From positions 2,356,001 through 2,420,000 of the forward strand of contig BRXU01000008.1 in assembly GCA_030267565.1 (NCBI GenBank): a DNA stretch of 64,000 nucleotides, given 5' to 3'. A model generated the notes under the pieces. That model was given only the letters and a program-made list of their open reading frames with translations. It was not told the origin of the DNA and ran no database searches. The DNA is from Pleodorina starrii. Lineage: Eukaryota > Chlorophyta > Chlorophyceae > Chlamydomonadales > Volvocaceae. Below are positions 16,527-27,892 of the stretch, piece by piece. A program made the position numbers and the translations under genes. Each line of letters opens with the position of its first letter. Positions within the stretch are counted from its first letter, which is position 1.

Positions 16527-16990
16527 AAGCCCGCACTGCACACACCGCTTCAAGAAATCATTGGCGCCGGGAGGCCAAGTTGCGTCAGGAGGCTGCCCCC
16601 TGTGCCACAACCCCGACTTCGGGGCACATATATATCTTGGGCGGCTGCCGCCACCGATACCCACGGATGCGCGCTCTGTACATCCTACGGCTTAACCAGC
16701 AGGCGGTCCAAACCATAATAATAACCAGTACGCTCGCTCGCCCGGGGGACTGACGGGGGCTGCTACACGGTCATGGGCGCAGACAACCGGCCAGACTATG
16801 TATGCAAAAGGGTTTCCTTTCCCAGAGCAGGCGCAAGACTACCTCAATGTATGGTTGCTCCCAATGCAAGCACCCCGGAGGAGAAACGGCTCGAAATGCG
16901 CCCCCATGCATCTACCATACTCGCTCCGAATCCCTAGCATCCCTCTCAACGAGGCACAAGCGACCGGATACATGGGACCTCCGGACCTTA
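16527..16990 (+). pseudogene. Relic of a Dualen C-terminal REL endonuclease (copy A)
   Basis: Broken plus-strand frames match the REL region: CPLCHNPDFGAH (16594-16635, knuckle with both Cys), then GGC, MRALYILRLNQQAVQTI, RGLTGAATRS-type shifted text, and IPSIPLNEAQATGYMGP. Several small insertions and deletions break the frame. From 16739 on it is shared with the relic at 27893-28460. The stretch around CACCCCGGAGGAG at 16874-16886 is the empty site of the SINE in the other copy. Confidence 0.8.
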
Positions 16991-17026
16991 TAATAATCAT
17001 TATTACGCACTCACATGTCTATCTGC

Positions 17027-20000
17027 CTACCCAAGCGGCGCCGCCTCGCTCGCCGGGCAGCACGTCACCTCGTTGTTGAACAGCGAATACACGCAGCTGG
17101 GCCCGAAGCACAGCCCCCGCGGGGTGCCACAGCCGCTGCCGCTGCTTCGTGACATTGCCAGACACAAGTACAGCCCGCCCTCCGGAGGGACGACGGGGAA
17201 GTGGTCGGTCAGGCGGCCGAAACCCAGGATGCCGTACGTGTCGCCGTTCCAGGCCTTCTGGCTGTAGTACGGAAACACCCGCACACCGTTGATTGTGGCC
17301 TTTCGGATGGCCTTGGGTTTCTCAGAAACACAGGACGAATCTGCAGGGGTGTTGCATTTCGTTGAAGGGTCGTGCGTGGCGGAAGGTAAGGTGTATGTGG
17401 CGATGGGTGGCTGGGGCTATCTATCTATATCGGTATGCGGTAAATAAACGAACGCCTGGGGCGGGTGCAGGATGGCGACGCACCGAGGCCCGCAGCCACG
17501 CACGCATCGCGCGGTCAGCGAGCCCCCCATAAGGTCACGCAATGAGAGTTAGGCCAAGTTGAACCCCCTGCCAACCCCGAAACCCCCTCCCAACAAAAGA
17601 ATCCAAGGGGTGATGGCTGGGGTGTTGACTTCCTTGAAGCAAGCCGGAAAAAGGGCGGGGCCCTGTTAAATCCGTACGGGTGGAGTTGAGTATTAGGGAC
17701 TTGGTCCTAACCGCTGGAAGCCCGCTGCCTAAGCGAGAAGGCCTCTGGGGCTACATATGACAATGTGGTTTTGGGAGGTGAAACCACCGAGAGGTTCGTT
17801 TGAGCAGCAATCGAACCGAGTCAGCTGGTGGGGCTTCGGCCCTGCCCGGGGAGTGGGCCCCGTGAACAAAGTGGCTGTCTGCTGTCATGTTGAGATGTAG
17901 CCGAAAGGTGGCGTGGAACGTACGTCCGGCTGAACAGGTTTGGTCCTGTCCACTCAATACCGATATTCCCACGCACCCCGCATCCTAGGGACTTGGGAGC
18001 GTTCGTTAGGGTAGTCAGAAGAGACTAAATCCGAGGGCTACGTGGAAGAGACTACGTTGAGGGCTACGGACTCAGGGGTGTAGGATAGGTGTGCGAGTCG
18101 GAAGAGATGAATTTAAGGTCATGTCGTCTATCTACTTGCGCGGGAGACCCCAATGGGGGCAACAGCTCTTCAGCAGCTCTCGACAGCGGATCCAGGCAGC
18201 CAGCCAGACAAGGACAGGGGCAACCCTAGGGGGCGGGGGGGCAACTCTAGAGCGAGGGCGCATCGCGCTGGGGCCCCGCCCAAAAAACCAAAACCCCTAA
18301 AACCGCCGGTAACCACCATGTCGGCTTCGCACATGCCAGTATATATAATACGCTATCGATCCATTGGCGGCATGCACTTTGCCACGTGCTGCAATGCACC
18401 ACTCACTGATGATCATCTCGATCGTGTTGACTGTCATGTTTGAGCAGGGGCCAGCACCCCCGCCCAATTCGCCCGTGCTGCCGCCCACGGCTCCCACACG
18501 GAAACAAAACTAGGAGTCGACGGATGTGTCGTTGACCGGCCCCACGGGGGACGCCATACGGTACGGCGACAAATTAACACCACGTGCCGTACAGGACGAG
18601 AAGGGAAAGCCGTCGATGAGATAGGCGTTGGGGGAAGGAGGCGGCGGGCGGGGGCCGGCAGACGAGGGCTGGCGGGGTGGAGGCGGGGACGGGGATGAAG
18701 GTGGGGGTGAGGGCGGTGGTGAGCGCAGCCTGGGAGCCTTTGGCTGCTTTGGCGGCGGCAGACTGATTTGAGGGCTGCCGAGTGGAGGAGAGGGTGAAGG
18801 TGGAGGCGGAGGTCTCTCACCGGGCACAGGTGACGGGGGCGGGGTTGGAGGGGGAGGCTGTGGGGATGGAGGCGGTGGTGGAGACGGTGAAGGTGGGGGG
18901 GGGAGATGGGAACGGAGATGGGGGCGTAAGGGGGCTAGGTGAGGGAGGTGAGGGCGGCAGCGGAGGCGCAGGGGGAGGCGGAGGAGGGGGTTGCGGAGGC
19001 GGCTGTGGAGATGGAGGGCGCGGTGATGGAGGGAGGGAAGGCGGTGAGGGCGAGGGTGGCGGCATGGGTGGTGGAGAGGGAGAGACGCCTAGCGTGCCGT
19101 ATGGGTGAGGTGGTGGCGGTGGCGGTGGTGGTGGAAGCGGGGGAGGTGGGGAAGGTGGTGAGGGTGGGGGCGGTGAAGGGGAGGGTGGCGGAGGCGGCGG
19201 CGGGGACGGTGGAGAGGGCGGCGATGGGGAGGGTGGCAGCAGTGGAGGAGGCGAAGGAGGTAGAGGTGGAGGTGGGGAGGGCGGCAGCGGTGGAGGAGGC
19301 GAAGGAGGTAGAGGTGGAGGTGGGGAGGGCGGCAGCGGTGGAGGAGGCGAAGGAGGTAGAGGTGGAGGTGGGGAGGGTGGCAGCGGTAGAGGTGGGGAGG
19401 GTGGCAGCGGTGGGGGAGGCGAAGGAGGTAGAGGTGGAGGTGGGGAGGGTGGCAGCGGTGGGGGAGGCGAAGGAGGTAGAGGTGGAGGTGGGGAGGGCGG
19501 CAGCGGTGGAGGAGGCGAACGAGGTAGAGGTGGGGAGGGCGGCAGCGGTGGAGGTGGCGGAGAGCAGGCGCAATTGTACAGCTCGAAGTAGATGTAACTG
19601 AAGCTGGTGGAGGAGTTGGGGCAAACTGGGTCCCACGGGTCATTGGCCTGAACCCGCTTGTTCCCCATCCATCCAACGGTACTTCCATCTCCATTACGCA
19701 AATACTTGACGAAGATGTACACCGGGTTGAGTGCGCAATACTGAATTGAATTGTAATAGTTCGCTTCGTCAAACAAAAAAAACATTGAAACGCCCATATC
19801 TCGACTGGAATACTCGTCCATAGATATACCCGAAAACCACTTATTCCTATAGCCTTCAGACACAGGGTTGGGTTCGGTGCAGCCAGCCGAGCCGTTGTAG
19901 CGCGCGGCGAACTGAGATGGCGTCAGGAATAGGGTGTACGCAGAAGCGTTGGTCGACCAAGCTGAGCCGTTAGCGTAAATGTTTGGACCGCCGGCCATTG

Positions 20001-20277
20001 TGCTCCCGGCGCTAGAGGTACGGTATATCGAGGAAACAGTGGCGTCTGAGAATTTCGGCAACGTGCCGTTGTAGACGGGAATTTCAATAGTTTGCACCTC
20101 GGTTCCGTTGATCGCCATGAGAAAGGTATCACACGGAAGGGCGGCAGGGCAGTGGCCCAGTAGCCCTGTCACAAGTAGCGCTGCGAAGGCGGCGACGATG
20201 GGGACGAAGGAACGCCGCCGGCGAGGAACCAGCGGCGGGAAGCGGCGGGTGTGCGGTGTAGTGCCGGCCTCCGCCAT
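17027..20277 (-). pseudogene. Pherophorin-type hydroxyproline-rich glycoprotein, copy A, broken
   Basis: Preferred start is the ATG at 20277 (MAEAGTTPHTRRF), followed by a signal anchor SFVPIVAAFAALLVTGLLG. A Cys- and N-glycosylation-site-rich domain comes next, ending YIYFELYNCACS, then a Ser-Pro-Pro-Pro-Leu rod and a C-terminal pherophorin domain: FPFSSCTARGVNLSPYRM, GPCSNMTVNTIEMIISEWC. After an intron of roughly 0.9 kb the last exon (17340-17027) has CVSEKPKAIRKATINGVRV and ends FGPSCVYSLFNNEVTCCP, typical of pherophorins. Family role: wall or extracellular-matrix glycoprotein. Two lesions: one extra G in a nine-G run near 18895-18903 shifts the frame, and TAG at 18513-18511 replaces a Ser codon found in copy B. 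An upstream start at 20361 and a 5' leader intron ending at CTTTTGCAG near 20405 are possible. Confidence 0.8.
19222..19556. repeat. 48-bp minisatellite coding the pherophorin rod
   Basis: Tandem units of 48 bases, some shortened, encode PPSPPPPLPPSPPPPL on the minus strand. Copy number differs between the two pherophorin copies, as expected for slippage in such tracts. Confidence 0.85.
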
Positions 20278-21033
20278 TACTGGCCGCCGGCTGCTGCTGA
20301 TGATGTCCCCAGCAGTGGTGGCACCACCGATGGTGCTCTGGCGGCTCGGAAGGGGGCGCATCCGATCGCGACGCCTCGCTCCAGCGGCTATCCTTCCGTC
20401 CGTCCTGCAAAAGGGAAGAGAAGAAAGAGCATACTTTGGCGTAGTTATGTGAATAGCGAATGAATGTCCTTCCTGACAGCAATAATAGTCGGTTACGGCT
20501 GGGCGGGATAGCGCGCCAGCTGGTTCGCATGCATGCATGTTACATTGCCGGCGAAAGCTAGCTGCAAAAAATAGCATACGCGATTAAAGATACAAAGGCG
20601 AGGCATAGCGATTGCTGGCAGCAGTCAGTATGTACATACGTCATTTCCCGCGAGATGCATGGAGCGATCGAGCTGGCAACGAAGCAAGCAAACCTTTGCT
20701 TGACGGTCGACAACAAACGACTGCACAACCGGCGAGCAGGCAAATTCACACCTTGTTGGGACGCACACACGCCTTGCTCGCTCTTTGGCGACCTGCTTGC
20801 TTGTTGTTTGCGCAGCCTACGAGCGAGCTAAACCATATCTGGTTGGCGAATTGATCCCCTGGCCACTCTGGGAAAAAAGAGGGGGGTCTAGACTCCCTGA
20901 CTCCGTATAAAATGGGTTGGCTATTCTCCGTAAAGTAACCGCATTTTACGGAGGATTGGTCTCCGTAAAGTGTCTCCGTAATCTCTCCGCCAGATTACGG
21001 AGACTTCTCGGAGACCCTACGAAGCTTATTTAT
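20278..21033. promoter_or_regulatory. Upstream region of pherophorin copy A with TTACGGAG inverted repeats
   Basis: No coding feature. The segment is conserved with 32279-33025 upstream of copy B, which suggests that the promoter was duplicated with the gene. At 20915-21015 the words CTCCGTAA and TTACGGAG alternate several times, so the strand can fold into hairpins. A TATA-like CCGTATAAAATGG lies at 20902-20914, but it is more than 600 bases from the start codon, so its role is unclear. Confidence 0.4.
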
Positions 21034-21252
21034 ATTTATATATTTAAATTTAAACCGTAATTTACGGAGGAGTCGGCAACCCCAAAACTGCATTACGGAG
21101 AGCATTTTATTACGGAATGTAAACCGCATATTCCCGACAAAAGCGTAAGGAAAGCAGGACAGAGAACGAACCCATTAGGGGCTTTCTGGCTGCTTTCTGC
21201 TTTCTCGGGCATGCGAGGGACTGCCGTCCGTTCCTTCCTTCGTTCGGAGGCA

Positions 21253-23672
21253 CTGCGTGGTGGAAAGAGCTGGTGGGCAGAGAATAAAATTGCAATATAC
21301 GAATAAAATACGGGTGCGTTCGGGACGGGGTTGACGATGGCGGTTCAGCGAGCCGACGTCGCATGATCGATCCCTGCGGAGTGCCGTGCGCGTGCCGGTC
21401 AGCTAGCGCGAGTGGACAACTTCGTATATCGGCAGGACACCTTCGGCCCACTCAGTGGGGGCGCAATACGCGCGACGGTATGTCTGCGCGAGTGGGTCAC
21501 TCAGTGGGGGTTGCAAGCACTGATGTGAGCGGTGCATCAACAATAAACACTGCAGACCATGTTACTAGTCAGGTTCGCTGTGCAAGTGGAGTACACGCGC
21601 CCCAAAACAGCAGTGGGACCCGTAGTGTGTAGAATGTAGAGAACGAACAAATGAACGAACAAAAGAGAACTCGGTTGTTGCTTCCGCTTCTGCGTCCTTA
21701 CCCGCCGAAAGCTTAAGTAAGGCACGAGAGGGAATCGTCGTGATGCAGGACGGCACACGTGGGGCCGTATTGGGGCAGTGCGAGGGAGTTCCGTTGCACT
21801 TCATAAGCGCCTCATTACTTTCAGGCGAAATTAGTGTACCGCTTCGGAGTACCCGACGGAGGCCGAAAGGCTGGCTGCGTTGGTTGGGTGGAGGAGGACG
21901 GCGCACGTGGGGCCGTAATGGAGCAGTGAAAGGACATTATTCCGTCTGCCTGTGGGAGTCAGGAGTGCTGTATTGCCTACGTTCACATCACACACCCACA
22001 GATAGGGTAATATACGCGCCGGTTCGGGACGGTCGCAACGTCGCCCACATGACCCATGGGTCACTTGGAACGAACCAACGATTGCGAGCTTGGTTTAATA
22101 TCGGTGCATACGCATGAAGCAAATACAGTAGTGCGTTGCACCGCATGCCGCTGCAAGCTACCAGGCTTCTCTGGCTGCTTTCTGTGTTTTTCGGGCACAC
22201 GAGGGACTTCCGTTTGTTCGTGTGTTTGTTCCTTCCTTCGCAGCCACAGGTGCTAAGAGCTGGTTGGCGGAGAATAAAAAGTGTGATATACGAGCGTGTA
22301 CGGGAAGGGCTGACGTTAGGGATGTCGGTCATCGGACAGCCTAGCTAGGTGCATGGTGCCCGTTCCTCGGACGGACGCCAATCGAAAGTGCTCGCTCGAC
22401 TAGCGGACACAGACGGTTGGCCGCTGGCTAGAGATTGGTGGTGGGGCGGTCGCTGTTCTGCCTACTAGCTTCGTGACGTGCGTCCCATGTATGGTTACGC
22501 CGTTACTGAACTACTGCGACTGTTGCTTGTAGCAGAGGGTGCACCGGCACTCCGCACTTTGAACCTCTGCCGCTCTGCGTCCGTTGAAGGATCGATTGCC
22601 TGAGTTGTGTCTGACTAGTTATAAACACCGCGACGCGTGTGGCCAGCGGCCACTGTGCGGATGCAGCACCGATAGCAGGAGCTGGCCGGGATGGACCGAG
22701 GCCCGCGAGCACGGGGTCTCTATCTCCGACCATTTTCCTCCGCTTTCGCTCGTAGCAGTGGAGCAGCCTGCGGGAGGATATGCGTCCTGGCAGCCGTACG
22801 GGCAGGCGGTGCTGGCGGCGGCGGCGATGCCGCTGGAAGGCGGTGGCCTGCCTGGTCCAAGGTTTGGTGGCAAACAATCTGGCAAATCGCTCGTGCTTTG
22901 TCAAGCGCAGCAAGTGGGTACCACGGTTGAGGCAGGGATAGTGGCGGGTCTTACCGAATGCATGTTCGACGTCTCGGCCGAACGCAGGGTGGCGGGGCTA
23001 ACGGCGCTCTCACATTGGAGTGGAGTTAGTTGCCATCTCGTTCTCCGTACCCGCTCTGATGGCGGGAGCTCGGCGCGCGTGCTGGGCGTCCCATTGCAGG
23101 TACGGGGGGTGGGGGGCCGAGAGCGGACACGGAAGCGAGTCCCCTCTAATTCACCGCAGTGTATCGTGAACCGATTTTGCCCACCCTTGTGGCGTGCACC
23201 CACGTTGCAGCAGGTGTCTTCGGATATGCAGCTGCTGGGGGTGTGTGCTGATGTGCCCGTGGCAATGCTTGCCCTGTTGTCGCCTGTGTCATCACTGTAC
23301 CCCTGCCCTGCTTGGCGGTTGCGCAAGCAAGCGGAGCGGCAAAGGGATATCAGCATATCACCGTGGCAGAGCTGGAGGTAAGGCGGGTTGCGTGATGGGG
23401 AACGGGTCAAGTTGGGTCGGCGCCTACGAAGGCGTCACCTGGTGCCCCGTGTTGTCCTCGGCTCCCTCAGTGGCCGCTGTTGATGCTGTGGCCATCCCCG
23501 GATACGAGTTCTCGGCAGTTCGGTTGGATGCCGTCAGGCGCTTGATATCCTGCAGCAGCAGCAGCAGCAGCTGCAGCAGCTGAGTCTGGTCGTGCGCCTG
23601 AATGCGCAGCACGACCTCGTACTGAGCCCACAGGCAAGTGGTTTATGCGGAGGATTTGGGCAAGGGAGGATG
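21253..23672. other. Repeat-derived region without a recognised gene
   Basis: Open frames here look random in composition and none matches a known domain. A block around 22155-22240 (CTTCTCTGGCTGCTTTCTG ... GCACACGAGGGACTTCCG) is a diverged copy of the block at 21180-21225 and 35458-35505. A CAG run at 23553-23580 encodes poly-Gln, poly-Ser or poly-Ala depending on frame. Confidence 0.5.
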
Positions 23673-23686
23673 ATAAACTGCTGTGC

Positions 23687-24013
23687 GTCAGCGTAGCTCA
23701 ATTGGTAGAGCACTCGCTTGTCAATTCGGTGATTCATGGGATCGATCCCATGATTGGTCGAATTGGTAATGGGTAGATGTGGGTTCGAATCCCACCGCTG
23801 GCCCCTGGCATTAGCCAGGGTGAATAACGGTGAGTCCGGCCCGCTAAACTCCGGATCGTGCAGGGGCGCTCGAGAAAATGTCCCAGATCAATCAGTCCGC
23901 CCGTCAGGTCTGATTCACCCTGGTGATCGCGCCGAACGGAGAAGAAATTACTCCCTAGGCCCGGTCCCCTAAACACACGCGAGAGTCTGTCTCCGCGTAA
24001 AATTAATTAATTA
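23687..24013 (+). mobile_element. tRNA-derived SINE
   Basis: The element starts GTCAGCGTAGCTCAATTGG, with a Pol III A box (TAGCTCAATTGG), and has CTTGTCAAT where an anticodon loop would be (GTC, as in tRNA-Asp). Two B-box-like words follow: GGGATCGATCCC near 23738 and GGGTTCGAATCCCA near 23779. A body of about 200 bases ends in a (TTAA)n tail. It is flanked by a perfect 14-bp target duplication, ATAAACTGCTGTGC, at 23673-23686 and 24014-24027. A near-identical copy is at 28022. Confidence 0.92.
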
Positions 24014-24027
24014 ATAAACTGCTGTGC

Positions 24028-25330
24028 GTGTTCGGCGGAAACCAGGCGTGAGGGTGCTCTGTCGGTGTTGCCGTAGGAACTGTGTGGCGTGGTGCTGCTG
24101 GTCGGAGTGCTCATGCAACAGCCAGCTGCAGGCAGCCAGACTGTGGTGCGCGCACCTCAACACGCCAGCACCTTCCGACAGCAGCAGTGCGTGCAGCAGT
24201 GGCCGATCACGCACCCAGCAGCAGAATCCTCTCCACGCGGCATCGGCGCCCGTACCCATCGCCGGTCTGCCGTTCTCGTCGCCGCCGTCGGTACACCCCT
24301 GTACGTTTTCGGTGGTCGAGCAGGCCATGTTGGGGCGCCTCCGTTACCTATTCCGCCCGCCACCACCAGCGCCGGTGGATGGGTTGACTGGTGCCGGGGC
24401 CCGTTTCCCTCCGTCGGTCTGGCGATGGCGCCATATGCATGGGTTGTCGCCACCGCCGCTGTTCCCGCAGCCGTGGCGGTCCGCTCACCTGGCGGCGGCT
24501 GCACCTGCTGGCTTCATGGCTGGTGCCGGAACGCCGCCAGCAGGGACTAACGCATCAAGCCGCCGCATGGCTACCAGCGGCTGCAGCCGCAGTGGCGGCA
24601 GCACCGCATGCAGGCGGCATGCGGTGTTAGTTGCAGCGCCGCCAGCCACGGTGCCGGCTGCACTGCCGGGCCTTGGTAGCTAGTGTGCTGCTTGAGCACC
24701 ACCAGCAGTCGGCGTTGGCGGCGGCGGCAGCAGTACCGCGACCGCTTGCATAGGCGGTGGTGATGTAGGGAACGCTGCTGCTCCGAGCGCGGGCGGCTGC
24801 ACGACTGGTTGCAAAATATTGGCCGCTGGTGCGACGCGGCCACTCGGGGGACTGAATGACGGGTTGTTGAGTGCGTTGGGTCGGACGTTAGGAATGCTTG
24901 ACGGACCGCGGCCAGTGGGCGAACGAAACCGAGTGTCGTTGGACGCCGCTCGGCGGCGTGTTGAGGAGACCCGCCGCCAGCAGACGGATTCGCAGCGGGC
25001 AGAGGAGCGGGACGCTGCTCGGCAACGCATGGAGGAGCAGCGAGCGCCGTCGGCTGGCTGAAGCAAAGCTGGTTGAGGGCCAGGATCGGCCTGTTGATTT
25101 GTGCCGCCTGATGAGCGTGCTTAGGAGCATCGTCGTGCCACCGCCGTCCCCGGCCCGGACTGCCTGCCCCAACGCCTGGCGCGAGCCCCCACAGCCGCTG
25201 ACATCCTGGAACGAAGCGCACACGGTGGACCCTGGCACACCTGACACGGACATGCTCGTGGACGCCCTGGGCGTTGCGGACTTGGCGCTGGCACGTGCAT
25301 TACAGGCCAGCCACGACCAACGGTAGGTAC
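24028..25330 (+). other. Possibly degenerate coding region, unrecognised
   Basis: At 24819-25061 a plus-strand frame gives an Arg/Glu/Gln-rich helix (AARRRVEETRRQQTDSQRA). About 25074-25326 in another frame reads as ordinary protein, ending TDMLVDALGVADLALARALQ. The two could be exons or frame-shifted parts of one old gene. I do not recognise it, and the remainder of the stretch shows nothing firm. Confidence 0.25.
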
Positions 25331-25565
25331 GCTCGCACATCTCCCGGTCCGATCCGTTGTCTTGTAACCTGCTCACCCCTTCATTCACCGTCACAACCCA
25401 CAACTAACAATGTTCCCCTGCACATCATTGGCCACCCTGTCGCAGGTGACGCTCGGCCGGCCACTTGGCGGCGACGCTCGGCCGGTGTCCCGCCCGCTTA
25501 TCGGTGTACGGTACACACCGATTTTCGCCCCCCCCGCCGATTGCAGGTGCCGTAGAAGCCGCAGG

Positions 25566-25650
25566 AGTGGCTGGTTGGGTGGGTGGGTGATTGGGTGGGT
25601 GGTTAGGTGGGTGAGTGGCTGGGTGGCTGGGGACTGGGTGGGTGGCGTTC
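25566..25650 (+). repeat. G-rich GGTGGGTGGGT minisatellite
   Basis: Runs of GGGTGGGTGGGTGATTGGG type repeat over about 85 bases, with more than eight runs of three G on the plus strand. Such a tract can form G-quadruplexes. It lies in non-coding DNA. Confidence 0.75.
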
Positions 25651-27454
25651 CAACGGGGCGGAGCCACTGCACCGGCCTCCCTACTGGTGACCGGCACATA
25701 GGCGACGCTCGATGGGTCTGCTGTGTGTCCGACCGGTCTGGTTACAGCCAACGCGTTAATACAGTACCCCATAGATAGCTCATGTTGGATTGAAGGCCGC
25801 TGGCTATGCGTCCGTACTGCAATGAGGCCACACCGTCTTAGGAGTTGGCTCCGGACCGCCAGATTTCTTCTGTGCAAGCAGGTTGCCTTTGACGAGGGGC
25901 GTCAAGTTGGGCCAGTCGCGCGTGAAGGTGTGGGAGAACGACCACAGCATGCATCGGAGCGAGGACGTCCATTGCAGGGGCACGGTGCGTAGTCACGTGT
26001 AGGGACCCATCGATGATTGAACATACACCGGCCACACCGTTGTATGTATGCATGTATGTATGGTATGTATCGGTATCGATGTGTGTCTGTCTCGATCGCT
26101 CTTTTGAGGGTGTCAAGACGCTAGCTGCTAGGTAGCTAGCTAGAGCTAGCTTGGGAGCCCTATCTACCTTAGCCAGATAGCCACCGGAGATAGAATGCGT
26201 CGTCGGACACCCTACGTAGCTATCTACCTGTCTTGTCTCTAGAGTGTATGTATGTAAGGCTGGGAATCCACAGGCATGCATGCATGCCGTGCGTGGTACG
26301 CACGTGGTAAGCAAGCAAGGAGTGAGTTACTTGTGACATTCCATCCCTTGTTTAATTGTTGGTCGTCGCCACACGCCATGGGTTCGTTTCCTTTTATTTA
26401 TACCCGCCGCGGGTCGTTCGGGCCGTGTCGTAAGTGTGATGTCTGTATCATGTTTGCCGTACTGCTGGTCACATGCAAGCTTCAATAATGAACATTGGAT
26501 AAAATCTGCACATAGCATATCTGCACAAATGTCTGCCGAGTGTGTGCACTTACCTCTGCCGCCACCGCCGCCGCCGCCGCCTAAACGGCCAGCCAGCAGG
26601 TGTGTACGTACGGTAACAATCCGTGAGCAGCAGCAGCAGGGCTTTACGGGCCCCACCATCGATCGGACCTCCGCGCACCATCCAGCTAGCGCATCCATGC
26701 ATGGCTCGATCGCATCTAGCTATCCATCCAGCTAAGGACGCGACCAGTGGCGGTAGCTAGGTAGCAGCAGCAGCCACACGCACACGTAAACCGAACTACG
26801 CCAGCGACAAACGCATTTATAATAAGCGGCAGTGCGTGGTCGCGACCGTCCGCTGCGTCGCGGCGGGCGGCGGGGCGCCGCTGTCCGGATGGAGGTGGAT
26901 CGATGACGCTCGCAGCAGACGCGTTAGTTGGCAGCTTGGCACCCGCCGCCAGATCGGTTCGCTCGAGGGCATACGACTGGCAATCTGGCATACGTTATTA
27001 CAGTTCACAAAGTTATACCGGCAGCCAGTAACAACCGTAGAAGCAATCTGCGTGGCATGCACTTGCACTTGTCACCCGCTCGCTCGCTCAGCACTTCGAA
27101 ATATGCAGATAGAGCTAGCTTCCCAAGTCTCTACGTGCGGGCAGCGACGTCTCTCCTGGCCCTAGCTGTGATGGCTACTTGCTGTAGCCAAAGCGCAAGC
27201 GCCAATAATTGTAACAATGGTAATCCCCAATCAAGAATCGTAACCATCGTGACCATGGGAATCCCCATCGTGACCCCTGGGCTCCAAGCGGTGCCACTCG
27301 CGGCGCACCACACACAACACCTACTCGCTCGGCACCTGCGCTGCAGTATTCCCCGTGGAACTCCCCGTGGTATGACCCACGCACTTCAACACAACGCTCG
27401 ACCCGTCCACCTGCGTACGAACACTTCTCACCCTGGCTATCTGAAGCGAGCCAC
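25651..27454. other. Non-coding, low-complexity stretch
   Basis: It holds TATG-type microsatellite at 26041-26075, AGCTAGCTAGCTAG-like runs at 26120-26150, GCCGCCGCC at 26557-26581 and a CAG run near 26628. No open frame has a recognisable domain. At 27235-27285 AACCATCGTGACCATGGG and CCCATCGTGACCCC form an imperfect short repeat. Confidence 0.5.
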
Positions 27455-27870
27455 ACACACCCCCCATCCACGCATGCACGCACCTGCAACCGTGGCGGGC
27501 ACACCAAGCAGTGATTAACCCGCACCACATACACATCCCAACAAGCCCTACCGGCAAAGCACCTGAGCACAGCCCGCGCTGCGCTAACCCCGAACACGCG
27601 CCCTGCACCGGCCGACCCGATAGACCCGCCAAGAGAAACAGGGTTCGCTGGGAACTGCGACGGGGGCCACGCGCCAAAGCCACCCGCAGACATCACTTGG
27701 CCACCGCCAGGTTCAGCTGCGCCCGGCGGCGCACCCCTGCCTGTGCCACGAAAAGCAGCAAAGACTGCTATGCATGATACGCTCCATCAACAACCTGCTT
27801 GCTTGGGGGGCCATACATCAACCCCGAGCCAGCAGGCCTGCTATCTTAGGATAAATATATCTTTTTGCCC
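27455..27870 (+). pseudogene. Relic of the Dualen 5' region with Josephin-like start (copy B)
   Basis: Homologous to 4553-4945. The frame at about 27725-27795 gives CHEKQQRLLCMIRSINNLL, and a four-base insertion (GCTT) then breaks it. It ends at nearly the same point as copy A (CTATCTTAGGATAAATATATC against CTATCTTTGGGAAAAAATACC). The REL relic begins just 20-25 bases later, so most of the element between protease and REL domain was deleted. Confidence 0.7.
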
Positions 27871-27892
27871 AAACGTTTGAAAATTTGTAGAA

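Larger units (their letters stand above)
16739..21252. repeat. Segmental duplication, copy A
   Basis: This block is repeated at about 27893-35533 in the same orientation: relic of Dualen REL, pherophorin gene, its upstream region, the palindromic TTACGG block, and a GCTTTCTGGCTGCTTTCTGC block ending at GTTCGGAGGCACTGC. Homology may resume at 4553-4945 on the far side of the full-length Dualen insertion, matching 27455-27870. Copy A lacks the SINE, the TRIM and the 2.27-kb insertion of copy B. Confidence 0.85.

Noticed and set aside
18935..19772. Several long plus- and minus-strand ORFs over the Gly- or Ser/Thr-rich rod region
   Set aside because: They are shadow frames of the Ser-Pro-Pro pherophorin rod, whose true frame joins the recognisable N- and C-terminal domains.
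22584..23381. 265-residue plus-strand ORF as a gene
   Set aside because: No domain, erratic composition and no splice or start support; kept only as part of an unassigned region.
23687..23760. tRNA-Asp gene
   Set aside because: The head resembles a tRNA with GTC anticodon, but acceptor-stem pairing is absent and the unit is flanked by target duplications with a tail, so it is a SINE.
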